Source of the DNA: Polyangium sp. y55x31
GTDB taxonomy: Bacteria; Myxococcota_A; Polyangia; Polyangiales; Polyangiaceae
Direction: 5' to 3'
DNA length: 64,000 nt
Assembly (NCBI RefSeq): GCF_029946505.1
Contig: NZ_JARZHG010000043.1
Coordinates: 28,198-92,197, forward strand
The notes under the pieces are model-generated. The model was not told the origin of the DNA. It worked only from the letters and a program-made list of their open reading frames with translations, and did no database searches. The position numbers were made by a program, and so were the translations under genes. Below, piece after piece: positions 37,927 to 47,081 of the stretch; position 1 is the first letter of the stretch; the number at the start of each line of letters is the position of its first letter.

Positions 37927-38746
37927 ACGCGCGCCAGTCGTCGGGCTTCATTGTCGCTTTCGAGAGCAGCTTGAGCTTGTAGGTCACCCATTCCGGGTGG
38001 TTCGGCAGGCTGATCTCCATGTCGACGATATGGTGCTCCTTCTGATCGACCCACAGGAACCCGCCTCGGTTCTCGAGCCCCGGACCGTCGATCTTGTACT
38101 TGTGGCAAGGCGTATTCTCGCGCGTCTCGTCGCCCGCGTACGACACCAGGGCCGCGCCGCGATACACGAAGATCGGGCCCTTCTGGGCGTACGTCGGGTT
38201 CGCGATGCCGATCTTGAACGAGCCGAGCGGGTTTTTCAGGTGCCGGAACGCGAGGTTCAGGCTCCCGAAATCGAAGCTGTGCACGTGGAACGGCGACTGC
38301 GTGATCGAAATCGTATTCGGGGCAAACCCATGGATCTCGGCCCGCAGCGTCTGCGTCATCGGCGAGTATTCGATCACCGCGAAGTCGCGCTCGTTTCCGC
38401 CGCGCGTCATTTGACGCGCCTCGATGCGCGTCGCGAGAAACCGCGTCCAGTCCATGGTCGCGACGACGTGGCTCGCGCTCTGCGGCTTCGGCTCCCGAAA
38501 TTTGAATGCCTCGATGGTCTCTCGATTGACCACGTAGAACGAGACACGCTCGGGCTTCGAGCCGTCCGTGTTCGACTTGACATAGTGGTAGACGACGCCC
38601 ACGGGGACCTTCGCCTCGTCGAACTCGAATGCCTCGACGCCCGGCGGCTCGGCTTCCTGGCCGCCGAAAATCCCCGAAAGCGCGCCGCCGCACCCCGCCA
38701 CGAAGAGCGACGCTGCCAAACAGCCTGCCCCCACCCCCGCTCGCAT
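37898..38746 (-). CDS. Hypothetical lipoprotein
   Basis: 282 residues. Lipobox FVAGC (about Cys19) then a Gly-rich start; the rest is beta-rich (VPVGVVYHYVKSNTDGSKP, LRAEIHGFAPNTISITQSPF) with DMEISLPNHPEWVTYKLKLLSK near the end. The overall layout resembles outer-membrane-lipoprotein-sorting-like or DUF3108-type beta proteins, but I cannot name the family. The ATG at 38746 is 23 bases after the cyclase stop on the same strand, so the two are probably co-transcribed. Confidence 0.65.
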   Translation of the reverse strand: MRAGVGAGCLAASLFVAGCGGALSGIFGGQEAEPPGVEAFEFDEAKVPVGVVYHYVKSNTDGSKPERVSFYVVNRETIEAFKFREPKPQSASHVVATMDWTRFLATRIEARQMTRGGNERDFAVIEYSPMTQTLRAEIHGFAPNTISITQSPFHVHSFDFGSLNLAFRHLKNPLGSFKIGIANPTYAQKGPIFVYRGAALVSYAGDETRENTPCHKYKIDGPGLENRGGFLWVDQKEHHIVDMEISLPNHPEWVTYKLKLLSKATMKPDDWRAFMRAQLGKK

Positions 38747-38769
38747 GGCCCGGCATGCTAGCAAGATTC

Positions 38770-40137
38770 TCAGGCCAAACGAAAGATCCTGACGGGCTCC
38801 TTTCGACCGCGCACGTTGAGCGGCGCCGTCGCCGTGGCCTCGGGGAGCGTGAGCCCGCACGACTCGAAGACGCGCGCCGTCACGAGGATCTGCGATCCGA
38901 GCTCCTTGTTGAGCCCCTCCACGCGGGATGCGACGTTCACGACGTCGCCGATCACGGTGTATTCTTTTCGCTCCGACGAACCCACGTTCCCGATGAGCGC
39001 TCTGCCCGACGCGATTCCAATGCCGACCCGTGTCGCCGGGATCGATCCGTCCGCGACCAGCGCGTCGAGCCTCGATACGATCTCGAGCGCCGCCTCGATC
39101 GCGTTCTTGCAATCGTTGTCGCCCCGGAGCGGCGCGCCGAACACGGCCATGAAGCCGTCGCCGAGGAACTTGTTCACGATGCCGTGGTGCGCGTTGACGC
39201 TCTCGATCATGAAATCGAAGAGCGCGTTCAGGTACCCGACGACCTCCTCCGGGCTCTTTCGCTCCGAGAACGCCGTGAAATTGCGGACGTCGAGGAACAT
39301 CACGCACACCTCGCGCAGCTCGCTCCGGACGTCCGCCTTCTGCGCGAGGAGCTGCTCCACCACCGCGGGTGATACGTGTTGCCCGAACACGCTCAGGATC
39401 CGGCTGCGATCCTCGAGCGACTCCAGCGTGCGCCGAAAACCCTTCTCCAGGCGCCGCGCCACGAACCCCGCGGCCACGCCGCTCCCGAGCAGGATGAGCG
39501 CCTTGCCGAGGTGATGCGCGGCCGACGCGAGCGGGCTGCCGGCCTTCGCGGTCGCGCCCTGGAGCGTGAAAAACGCGAGCAGCGCGTACTCCGCCGCGGC
39601 CACGATCCCCGAGAACACGCAGAGCTTCGGATCGAGCCGCAGCGTCGAGAGCAGGATGAACACGAAATAGACGAACGCCGGCGGCAGGAGCAGCGCCTCG
39701 AACGGCTCGACGATCGACATGTAATAGACGATCGCCAACGTCGGCAGGCTCGTCTCGACGAGCGTGTCCACGTACCGCCGCGCCACGGCCGGCTTCTTGC
39801 GGCTCTGGATGAGCTTCTCGATGCCGCGCAGCGCGACGAGCTCGTAGGCGGCGAATCCGCCGAGCAAGAGGCCCACGCGGACGCGGTCGAGGCGGCTGTG
39901 GAAGAACTCGGCCATCGCGCCGGGGTACGACGCCGAGAGCGCGAGGAACGCGATGAGCGCGCCGCCGAAGGCCCCCGCGAGGAGCTGCGCGCGGAAGCGC
40001 TCGCTGATGAGGATCTCGCGCGCGAGGTTGTCGCTGATCGTCCTCCGGGCGAGGCCCTCGGCCGGGGGACCGGCGAGGACGCTTCGTCCGGAGGCGAGCG
40101 AACGTGGAGCCTCGGTCGGGGGCGCGAGATCCGTCAT
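38770..40137 (-). CDS. Class III adenylate cyclase, membrane-anchored
   Basis: 455 residues. Six trans-membrane helices (about 50-245) precede a linker helix and a class III cyclase catalytic domain (about 275-455). The domain has CVMFLDVRNFTAFSE (first metal Asp), VNKFLGDGFMAVFG (Lys for adenine, second metal Asp), and EYTVIGDVVNVASRVEG (Asp/Asn substrate residues). The Lys/Asp pair favours ATP over GTP. No sensory PAS or CHASE domain is seen; the membrane part may sense. It is 12 bases after the aminotransferase stop. Confidence 0.9.
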   Translation of the reverse strand: MTDLAPPTEAPRSLASGRSVLAGPPAEGLARRTISDNLAREILISERFRAQLLAGAFGGALIAFLALSASYPGAMAEFFHSRLDRVRVGLLLGGFAAYELVALRGIEKLIQSRKKPAVARRYVDTLVETSLPTLAIVYYMSIVEPFEALLLPPAFVYFVFILLSTLRLDPKLCVFSGIVAAAEYALLAFFTLQGATAKAGSPLASAAHHLGKALILLGSGVAAGFVARRLEKGFRRTLESLEDRSRILSVFGQHVSPAVVEQLLAQKADVRSELREVCVMFLDVRNFTAFSERKSPEEVVGYLNALFDFMIESVNAHHGIVNKFLGDGFMAVFGAPLRGDNDCKNAIEAALEIVSRLDALVADGSIPATRVGIGIASGRALIGNVGSSERKEYTVIGDVVNVASRVEGLNKELGSQILVTARVFESCGLTLPEATATAPLNVRGRKEPVRIFRLA

Positions 40138-40149
40138 CCGGGGCTTTGG

Positions 40150-41478
40150 TTACGCGATCTTCTGGTCCGCGATGGAGAGCGCGGCGTCGAGCGCGGCGAT
40201 GCCCTCGTCGAGCTCCTCCTCGGTCACGATGAGCGGCGGCGCGATCACGAGGTGGCTCACCCACGCGAGCACCGTGACCCCGCGCTTCGTCATCTCGGCG
40301 GCGACCGCGTCGATGACCAGGGGCTTGCGTTGCGCCTTGTCCTGCGGCGTGTTGAACGGCTCCTTCGTCGTGCGGTCCTTGACGAGCTCGACGGCCCAGA
40401 AGAGGCCGAGGCCACGCACGTCGCCGACCGACGGGTGCTTCTCGGCGAGCGCCTTGAGCTTCTGGCCGAGCAGCTCGCCCATCTTCGCCGAGCGCTCGAT
40501 GAGATCGAGCCGCTTGTACTCGTCGATCGCCGCGATCGCGGGCGCGAGCGTGAGCGGGTGCGCCTCGTAGGTATGGCCGTGCGCGAAGTAGTTGTCCTCG
40601 AAGTAATCGGCGATCGCGCGGCTCGTCGCGACCACGCCGAGCGGCACCGCGGCGTTCGTCACGCCCTTCGCCGTCGTCAGGATGTCGGGCGTCACGCCCC
40701 AGTGCTCCACGGCGAACCACTTGCCCGTGCGGCCCCAGCCCGTCATCACCTCGTCGGCGATGAGCAGGACGCCGCGCTTCTTCGCGTGCTCGGCGAGCTT
40801 CGGCAGGTAGTCCGGGGGCGGCACGAGCACGCCGTTCGTCCCGACGATCGGCTCGACGAGGATGGCGGCCACGTTCTCGTCGTGGTCGATCATGTACGCG
40901 AGGTAATCGGCGCAGGCCGTGCGGCAGCTGTCCTGCTTTTGCTGGAGCGGGCAGCGATAACAATTCGCCTCGGGCCCGAAAATGACGCCGGGGATCTTCC
41001 CCGTCGGCTCCACGAACCAGCGGCGCAGGTCACCGGTCGCGGCGACCGAGCCCGCGGTCGAGCCGTGGTACGAGGTGTAGCGGGCGATGATCTTGTGTTT
41101 GCCCGTGTAGAGCCGGGCGATCTTGATGGCGGCCTCGTTCGCCTCGGTGCCGGAGGTGGCGAAGAACATCTTGTCGAGGCCCTTCGGCAGCACTTCGAGC
41201 AGCTTCAGCGCGGCCTTCGCGCGGACGTCGCACGTGTACGAGGGGCCGATGAACGCGAGCTCCTTGGCCTGCGCGCAAATGGCGTCGATGACCGCCTGAT
41301 TCTGGTGGCCGAGGTTCGAGCAGACGAGCTGCGACGAGAAATCCAGGTATCGTTTGCCGGAGGCGTCCCAGAAATGGCAGCCCTCGGCCTTCGTGACGTG
41401 CAGAGGCTTCCACCCGCGCTGTGCGCGCCAGGTGCCGTAGGTATGCCTCGCCGTGAGCTCGGAGATGTCGTCGGTCAT
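40150..41478 (-). CDS. Class III PLP-dependent aminotransferase (omega-transaminase-like)
   Basis: 442 residues. FFATSGTEANEAAIKIAR, LLIADEVMTGWGRTG, and Lys271 in TTAKGVTNAAVPLG (Schiff base) define class III. The opening HTYGTWRAQRGWKPLHVTKAEG and the Cys-rich NCYRCPLQQKQDSCRTACAD insert recall taurine-, beta-alanine- or diamine-pyruvate transaminases. Donor and acceptor cannot be fixed from sequence. It is the first gene of a probable three-gene unit with the cyclase and the lipoprotein. Confidence 0.88.
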   Translation of the reverse strand: MTDDISELTARHTYGTWRAQRGWKPLHVTKAEGCHFWDASGKRYLDFSSQLVCSNLGHQNQAVIDAICAQAKELAFIGPSYTCDVRAKAALKLLEVLPKGLDKMFFATSGTEANEAAIKIARLYTGKHKIIARYTSYHGSTAGSVAATGDLRRWFVEPTGKIPGVIFGPEANCYRCPLQQKQDSCRTACADYLAYMIDHDENVAAILVEPIVGTNGVLVPPPDYLPKLAEHAKKRGVLLIADEVMTGWGRTGKWFAVEHWGVTPDILTTAKGVTNAAVPLGVVATSRAIADYFEDNYFAHGHTYEAHPLTLAPAIAAIDEYKRLDLIERSAKMGELLGQKLKALAEKHPSVGDVRGLGLFWAVELVKDRTTKEPFNTPQDKAQRKPLVIDAVAAEMTKRGVTVLAWVSHLVIAPPLIVTEEELDEGIAALDAALSIADQKIA

Positions 41479-41548
41479 GACCGCGCATCCTAGGACATCA
41501 AGAAGCGCGACGGAACGACGGTTTTTGGTGAGGCCCGTTTCCGGCTCG

Positions 41549-42310
41549 TCAGGGCATCTTGACGACGTGGAAGGTCTGGACGAAGCCCGGCTTCGCGGGC
41601 GTGCCGAAGACGCCGATGAGCTTCGACTCGGGCACGATGTAGATCGCCTTCAGCGCCGAGATGTCGAGCTTGCCGCCGACGGCCGTGAACGCGACCGGCT
41701 TTTGCCCTTCCTTCACGCCCTCGATCTTGCCCTTCGACCACTTGAGCTTCATCGAGAGGCTCGACACGTCGAGATCGTCGCGGTTGTCCGGCCAGCCGAT
41801 GCTGCGGATCGCCACGAACTGACCTTCTTCGAGCTTCTGCGCGAGCTTCGGCAGGATCTCCGCGACCTTCTCGTCGAGGTGCTCCTCGCACTCGCCCGGC
41901 TGACAGACGCGCATCGGATCGCGGCTCTGCCCGTCTTCTCCGTAGAAGTGGATGTCGAGGCTGCCGGTCGACTCCGTGCGCTTCTCCATCGGCACGACGA
42001 AGAGCTTCTTCGACGCGGACCAGCCGATGCGCCGGCCGCCGCCCTTGATGATCTCCTTCGCGAGCGACTCCGACTCGCTCAGCGCCTTCGCCTCGGCGGG
42101 CTTGCGCTCGGGCGCCTTCGCCTCGGCGGCGGGCGCCTCGCCTTCGGGCTTCGCCTCGGCGGCGGGCGCCTCTTCCGCGGGCTTCGACTCTTGCGCGGCG
42201 GGCTCCTTCGCAGCGCCTTCACCGCCTTCGGGCGTTTCGGGTTCCTTGGCCGGGCCGCAGGCCGGCAAGAGTGCGAGCGCGAAGGTGAGGGCGGCGAGGG
42301 AGCGAACCAT
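41549..42310 (-). CDS. Hypothetical lipoprotein with Glu/Ala/Pro/Lys repeat linker
   Basis: 253 residues. Lipobox LLPAC (Cys18), then a repeated EEAPAAEAKPEGEAPAAEAK-type linker to about residue 75. A globular domain follows with a CQPGECEEHLDEKVAEILP segment and a beta-rich C-terminus (LSMKLKWSKGKIEG, AIYIVPESKLIGVFG). No family recognised. AGGAGG lies 9 bases before the ATG, and a stem-loop (42331-42347) sits directly upstream of it in the leader. Confidence 0.7.
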   Translation of the reverse strand: MVRSLAALTFALALLPACGPAKEPETPEGGEGAAKEPAAQESKPAEEAPAAEAKPEGEAPAAEAKAPERKPAEAKALSESESLAKEIIKGGGRRIGWSASKKLFVVPMEKRTESTGSLDIHFYGEDGQSRDPMRVCQPGECEEHLDEKVAEILPKLAQKLEEGQFVAIRSIGWPDNRDDLDVSSLSMKLKWSKGKIEGVKEGQKPVAFTAVGGKLDISALKAIYIVPESKLIGVFGTPAKPGFVQTFHVVKMP

Positions 42311-42330
42311 GGGGGAAGACCTCCTGGGGT

Positions 42331-42347
42331 TTGGGGCGCAGCCCCAA
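42331..42347. promoter_or_regulatory. Perfect stem-loop in a divergent leader region
   Basis: TTGGGGC and GCCCCAA form a 7-bp stem with a GCA loop between the divergent lipoprotein genes. On the minus strand it precedes the AGGAGG of the gene at 41549-42310 by a few bases. Similar GGGGC-type palindromes are frequent in high-GC genomes and could be a dispersed repeat. Confidence 0.45.
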
Positions 42348-42439
42348 GCGTTGACGGACGTGGTTCGAGGAAGCTACTCCAGCCCGAGCCCGCGCGGAAA
42401 ACCTTTTCCGGGGCGCGGAGGCCGGTACACTCGCGCATC

Positions 42440-43441
42440 ATGCAAAACCACTCACGTTCTTTCCCTTTGCCTCACATCACGACCGGGCTTGCCTTTCGGC
42501 TCTCGGCGCTCTTGCTCCTCGCCGCGCCGCTCGCCGCGTGCGGCGACGAACCTCCGGCGGGCCCCGGGCCGATCCCGCTCGACGCGCTGCGTGACGAGCT
42601 CGCGCAGGCGACGTGCGAGCAACACGTGCGTTGCGGCTACACGCCGGACAAGGCCACGTGCGACGCGACGCAGGGCGACGCGCAAGAGACACTCCAGCTC
42701 CTGACGGACGCGGTGCTCGGCCGCGTGACCTACGACCCGACCGCGGGCCGCGCGTGCGTCGAGGCGATCCGCGCGTACGCTTGCGACACGCGCGCGTCGG
42801 CGCAGAAGGGCGTCTCCGACGCGTGCGCGAACATGTTCGTCGGCACCGTGCCCGAAGGGGAAGCGTGCCTGCTCGCGGAGGAGTGCGCGGGCGACAGCTT
42901 CTGCGATACGTCGATGCCCACGGGCGGCGGCGTTTGCACGCTCGGCGTGTGCACGAAGCGGCCGGCGCTCGTGGCGGTGGGCGGCGATTGCACGGACAAG
43001 CCGTGCGTCGAATCGGCTTATTGCGATCAGGCGGCGATGCCATTCACCTGCAAGGCGCGCAAGGACAACGGCGAGGCGTGCGACGCGGTCGACCAATGCA
43101 AGGACGGGATGCGCTGCGACGTCGGCGGCAATCCGCAGACCTGTTACCTCCTGCAAAACCGCGGCGGGCAATGCAACCCCTCGCTGCAGCAGGGCGCGTG
43201 CTTCCGGTTCGACGATTATTGCCACCCGACGGATCGGAAATGCACGCAGCTCCCGGGCGATGGGATGCCCTGCACCGACGACAGCAAGTGCCTGGCGTAC
43301 GCATTCTGCGACAACGGGACGTGCAAGCGGCGCGCGATCGAGGGCGAGGCGTGCATGGACGGCGACAACTGCCTCGGGACGCTTCGGTGCGACAACATGG
43401 TGTGCACGGTGCAAATCTCGGATGAGGTTTGTGCGTTCTGA
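42440..43441 (+). CDS. Cys-rich lipoprotein
   Basis: 333 residues. Lipobox LAAC (about Cys33) then a helical N-terminal part (EQHVRCGYTPDKATCDATQG, ACVEAIRAYACD) and a C-terminal part with Cys-rich modules about 20-30 residues long (EGEACLLAEECAGDSFCD, GEACMDGDNCLGTLRCDNMVC). This is a common myxobacterial surface lipoprotein design, similar to the protein at 34912-36228. Likely disulfide-bonded; role unknown. Confidence 0.78.
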   Translation: MQNHSRSFPLPHITTGLAFRLSALLLLAAPLAACGDEPPAGPGPIPLDALRDELAQATCEQHVRCGYTPDKATCDATQGDAQETLQLLTDAVLGRVTYDPTAGRACVEAIRAYACDTRASAQKGVSDACANMFVGTVPEGEACLLAEECAGDSFCDTSMPTGGGVCTLGVCTKRPALVAVGGDCTDKPCVESAYCDQAAMPFTCKARKDNGEACDAVDQCKDGMRCDVGGNPQTCYLLQNRGGQCNPSLQQGACFRFDDYCHPTDRKCTQLPGDGMPCTDDSKCLAYAFCDNGTCKRRAIEGEACMDGDNCLGTLRCDNMVCTVQISDEVCAF

Positions 43442-43447
43442 CGGGAG

Positions 43448-43468
43448 CGCGCCGGGGAGACCGGCGCG
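43448..43468. terminator. Stem-loop between convergent genes
   Basis: A perfect 8-bp stem, CGCGCCGG against CCGGCGCG, with a 5-base loop lies in the 57-base gap between the convergent lipoprotein and phosphoesterase genes. No T-tract follows on either strand. Confidence 0.45.
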
Positions 43469-43498
43469 GGGTCGCTCGACGTATACCGTTTCCTGAAA

Positions 43499-45271
43499 TC
43501 ACGCAGCTCGCCGCGAGCCGCCCCGAGCCGCCTGCTCGACGATCGGGCGATGGGGAGCGTCGCGGGGCGGTGCCGTGGTCGCCGGACACGCCTCCGAGGT
43601 TTCGACGACGATCGGCGGCTCGATGAGCGCTGGGGGGGTGGCGCGCCGGTCCTTGGCGTCGGCCACCCATTCCGGTTCCTCGACGGACGTTGCCGGCCTC
43701 CATGCACGCGGCACCCGCCGGATCCCGATGGGGAAGATCCATAAGCGTCCATCCCGATCGATGTGGATGCGGAGGAAGTTCTTCCAGTCCGGAATCGACA
43801 ACGACGAAAATGCCTCGTTCGGGTGGGCACCGAAGCCGTTGAGCGAGACGAGCAGATAAATGCCCATGATGGTCGGGCCCATCAGGAATCCGCCGAAGAA
43901 GAGCAGCGCGACGTCGAGCAGGTCTCGTTGGGGGCTCGGGAACGGAAGGCCGGGGACGGAGCGTGTGATCCGCGTGGTGCCCCAGGCGATGAGGATCGCC
44001 GCGGTTGAATGCGTGAGGCCGTGCAAGAGCCCCGCGGGTCCACGAAAGCGGCCGAAACGGCGATCGGCGAAGCCGACGAGGCACAACGTCAGCGCCGCCG
44101 TGACGAGCAAAAAGACCGGATCGAGGAGCGCCGCGCCCCGCATCGGCGAAGGAGCCCCGGGCGCGCAGCCGGCGCCGGCGCCTTTCATGAGAGGCCATGC
44201 CAGGAGCACGTAGACGATACCCGTGAAGACCCCGAATCTGGGGTTTTTCCACAGAAACCCGAGGTTTCGCCAGCAAATCCGCCGTGACGCCGCGACGCTC
44301 GGGAAGCACGCGCGCGGGGTGAAGTCATCCGCCAGCGGCTGCTCCTTCCTGGGGATGTGCGTCGGATGCAAGAATGCCCCGCCGCCCCCGGCGATGATCT
44401 TCTGGCGCCCCTCGGGATTTTCATGCCGTCGGTAATGGTGCAGATCGCCGGCGAGAAAGACGCTCACCTTCTTGCCGAGCACCCTGCTCTGGAGGAACTC
44501 GACGTTGTTCTCGAGGTCGGTCCGGTCGCCCGGCGGCCTCACCTGCGGACAGAGCCAAGCGGGCTCCGCGTGGCACAGGATGATCCGGTCCTCCTCGCGC
44601 ATCAGGGCCGCGATGGCCTGGAAGTAGCGAACTTGCGGCGCGTCGATGTCCGATTCGAGCTGCATGTCCGTGCCGAGGAGCCACCAGCCGTGCGGCAGCT
44701 TCACGGCGAAGTAGCTCCGGCGCTGCCGCGTCGGGAAGCCGGCCGGATGGCGGGTCTGGCAAAACAAACGGACGAACGAGGTCAGGCCGTCGTACCAGTC
44801 GTGATTGCCTGGAATGGCGAACAGGTGCGGCGGTGGCCGCTGCCCGCGCAGCGCGGCCGCGTAAGGCCGGAGGGTCCGCTGCTCGTAGCCGTTCACGCTC
44901 GCCACCGGATACACGGCGTCCCCACCGAAGACGAGAATTTCGCCGCCGCTCGTTTCGTACACTGAACCCGCCGCGTCCCGCAGCGTGAGGGTCTTTCGCG
45001 AGACTGCGAGGGCGACCGAATACGTGGAATTCCACCCGTCGCCCAGATCCGCGACGTAATCGAACCAGAGCTCCTCGCGGGGCCTGCCGGTCGCGTCGAC
45101 GGAGAAGTCACTGGGCTCCACCATCGGAGCCTCGAGCGCGTCGAGCAGCCGCCGATCCGCCTGTCTTCCAATCAGCGCGGAGAAGGCGGCCCGCAAGGCC
45201 ATCATGACGAGCATGATCGGGTCGAACCAGCTCACCATTCGCCGTCCCGGTGGACGCGCCGTGTTCTTCAT
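43499..45271 (-). CDS. Membrane metallophosphoesterase
   Basis: 590 residues. The calcineurin-like metallophosphoesterase domain (about 60-330) has LVFGGDAVYP, IPGNHDWYDG, ILCHAEPAW and FLAGDLHHYRRH, the metal-binding motifs in order. The second half holds about five trans-membrane helices (about 355-530) and a Pro-rich cytoplasmic or periplasmic tail. Similar membrane-bound phosphoesterases act on phospholipids or polyprenyl phosphates. It is the last gene of the five-gene operon, 40 bases after the GMC gene, with a GAGG ribosome site before the ATG at 45271. Confidence 0.8.
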   Translation of the reverse strand: MKNTARPPGRRMVSWFDPIMLVMMALRAAFSALIGRQADRRLLDALEAPMVEPSDFSVDATGRPREELWFDYVADLGDGWNSTYSVALAVSRKTLTLRDAAGSVYETSGGEILVFGGDAVYPVASVNGYEQRTLRPYAAALRGQRPPPHLFAIPGNHDWYDGLTSFVRLFCQTRHPAGFPTRQRRSYFAVKLPHGWWLLGTDMQLESDIDAPQVRYFQAIAALMREEDRIILCHAEPAWLCPQVRPPGDRTDLENNVEFLQSRVLGKKVSVFLAGDLHHYRRHENPEGRQKIIAGGGGAFLHPTHIPRKEQPLADDFTPRACFPSVAASRRICWRNLGFLWKNPRFGVFTGIVYVLLAWPLMKGAGAGCAPGAPSPMRGAALLDPVFLLVTAALTLCLVGFADRRFGRFRGPAGLLHGLTHSTAAILIAWGTTRITRSVPGLPFPSPQRDLLDVALLFFGGFLMGPTIMGIYLLVSLNGFGAHPNEAFSSLSIPDWKNFLRIHIDRDGRLWIFPIGIRRVPRAWRPATSVEEPEWVADAKDRRATPPALIEPPIVVETSEACPATTAPPRDAPHRPIVEQAARGGSRRAA

Positions 45272-45311
45272 GGATCGCCGACCTCGTGCATGGAGATCCC
45301 CCGTTCGCCGG

Positions 45312-47081
45312 TCATGGGTGGACGCTCGTCCGTGGGCTCTCTCGGTTGGGCGGCACGCGGCGATACCGTTCGAGGAGGCGGTCGGCGAAGCGGTCGGCCA
45401 TGGCGGCAATGGTGAGGGAGGGATTGGCGCCCGTCGGCCCTGGCATCACCGATCCATCCGCCACGTACAACCCAGGTTGTCCGAAGGCCTCGCCCTCGGC
45501 GTTCACCACGCCCACGGTCTCGTCGTTCCCCATGGGGCAGCCTCCGAGCGGGTGCACGGTGATGACGCGGCTGAGGTAGCTGAGCGGGTTCTGCAAGAGC
45601 CGCCCCTCGAGCACGTGCGCCATTTCCGCCATGGTGTGCCGGACATCCTCGAAATAGCGGTACGAGTCCCGCATCGTCCAGGCGACGTCGAGCATCCCGT
45701 CCTTGGTCAGGGTCATTCGACCATTGGGCGTGTCACGGCCCATCGCGAGGAGCGGCATCGAGGTGGCCGAGCCGATGCAATCGCCGAGCACCTCGGCGAT
45801 CTCTTCGCTCACGTCGCTGTCCGCGGTGAGCCCCAGCCAGCCCTTCACGAGCCGATGACCGAGCCGGCTGAAGCGGCGCAGCAACGCGAGCTGATTGCTG
45901 CCCTCGTAGAGCCAGTTGACGAACTCCGGATAGCCGGCGTCCTCGATGTAGTAATCGTGGCCGTCGCCTCCCTCCGGCGCGTCCCCGTCGTGGACGTGGA
46001 GGGCGCTGGTGATGACCGGGCCGTGGCCGCCGTCCAGGAAGCGCGGCGCGCGTTTTCCCGCGCTGCTATCGGTGCACTTGCGGAGGAAGCCGAGAAGGTC
46101 GCCGTTGCCGCAAAACCTCGTCCCGAGCTGCTTGCTCAGGCCTGGAAATGCATGCCGGTTGCGCAGCAAGAGATAGGTCGTCCCGAAGGTCCCGGCCGCG
46201 AGGACGAGCCGGTCAGCCGAGAGCGCCTCGCGGGGCATCTTCGAGGTGGGCACCTCGGGTCGCTCGTCTTCCTGCACGCCCGTGTAATCCACGCATTCGA
46301 CGATGTACTCCCCATCCTCGTACCAGAATGACTTCACCTCGCGCCGCACGCGGATGTCCGCACCGAGGCGCTTCGCCGCCGACAGGTACGTGTAATCGAG
46401 GGTGTTCTTGCTCCCGAAGTTGCAACCAATGTCGCACTCTCCGCACAGCCGGCAGGTGGTGCGCGTGCGGCCGTGCAGGTTGGGGTAGGGCTCCTCGATG
46501 GGCTCGCCGGGCACGGGCAGCGTGGGCAGGTGCTTGCCGGGGTTGGCGAAGGTCACTGCCAGCGGGGGAAGCTGCCAATCCTTTGCGCGCCCCATCCGCT
46601 CGGCGGCGAGCTTCATCGCGATCGTCTTCGGCGTGTGCCGGTAGGGCTCGTGCTCGAACGGATAGCGGTGGGCGTCGAGCATCTTCTCCACGGCGTCGTA
46701 ATGCGGTTCCAGGTCGGCGCGCGTGACGGGCCAATCTTCGTAGCCGCCGTCGTTCAGGTTCTCGTGAATGAATGTCTTTTCGTCTTTGCGCAGGAGGACG
46801 TTGGCGTAGATGAGCGAGCCGCCGCCGAGCCCGCTCGCCACGACGCCGCCGAGCCCCCGGAAGGACCATAGGTTGAAGAGCCCGTGGAGCCCCTCGCTCG
46901 GGTCCCAGAAGTTGTGGCGCATGGCGTGCGGGCTGCGGGGGAAGGAGCCCGGAGGGTAAGCCTTGCCGCGCTCGAGCACGCAGACGCGCAGGCCGGCCTC
47001 CGCCAGGCGGTAGGCCATCACCGAGCCGCCGAAGCCGGAGCCGACGATGATGACGTCGAAATGTTCACGTCGCGCATTCAT
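45312..47081 (-). CDS. GMC oxidoreductase, cholesterol oxidase-like (ChoD type)
   Basis: 589 residues. The N-terminal FAD motif is VIIVGSGFGGSVMAYRLAEAG. RTTCRLCGECDIGCNFGSKNTLDYTYL (split) is the Cys-rich block seen in ChoD-type cholesterol oxidases. The C-terminal His510 in VHPLGGCPMG and Asn in TGANPSLTIAA form the GMC active site. No signal peptide. The family oxidises sterol or other alcohol groups using FAD and oxygen. The ATG overlaps the patatin stop (ATGA). Substrate in a myxobacterium could be an endogenous sterol, a prey lipid or a polyketide; not decidable here. Confidence 0.87.
   Translation of the reverse strand: MNARREHFDVIIVGSGFGGSVMAYRLAEAGLRVCVLERGKAYPPGSFPRSPHAMRHNFWDPSEGLHGLFNLWSFRGLGGVVASGLGGGSLIYANVLLRKDEKTFIHENLNDGGYEDWPVTRADLEPHYDAVEKMLDAHRYPFEHEPYRHTPKTIAMKLAAERMGRAKDWQLPPLAVTFANPGKHLPTLPVPGEPIEEPYPNLHGRTRTTCRLCGECDIGCNFGSKNTLDYTYLSAAKRLGADIRVRREVKSFWYEDGEYIVECVDYTGVQEDERPEVPTSKMPREALSADRLVLAAGTFGTTYLLLRNRHAFPGLSKQLGTRFCGNGDLLGFLRKCTDSSAGKRAPRFLDGGHGPVITSALHVHDGDAPEGGDGHDYYIEDAGYPEFVNWLYEGSNQLALLRRFSRLGHRLVKGWLGLTADSDVSEEIAEVLGDCIGSATSMPLLAMGRDTPNGRMTLTKDGMLDVAWTMRDSYRYFEDVRHTMAEMAHVLEGRLLQNPLSYLSRVITVHPLGGCPMGNDETVGVVNAEGEAFGQPGLYVADGSVMPGPTGANPSLTIAAMADRFADRLLERYRRVPPNRESPRTSVHP

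Noticed and set aside
39376..42439. Long plus-strand frames rich in Arg, Glu and His opposite the cyclase and aminotransferase genes
   Set aside because: Shadows of the minus-strand genes, whose motifs are clear.
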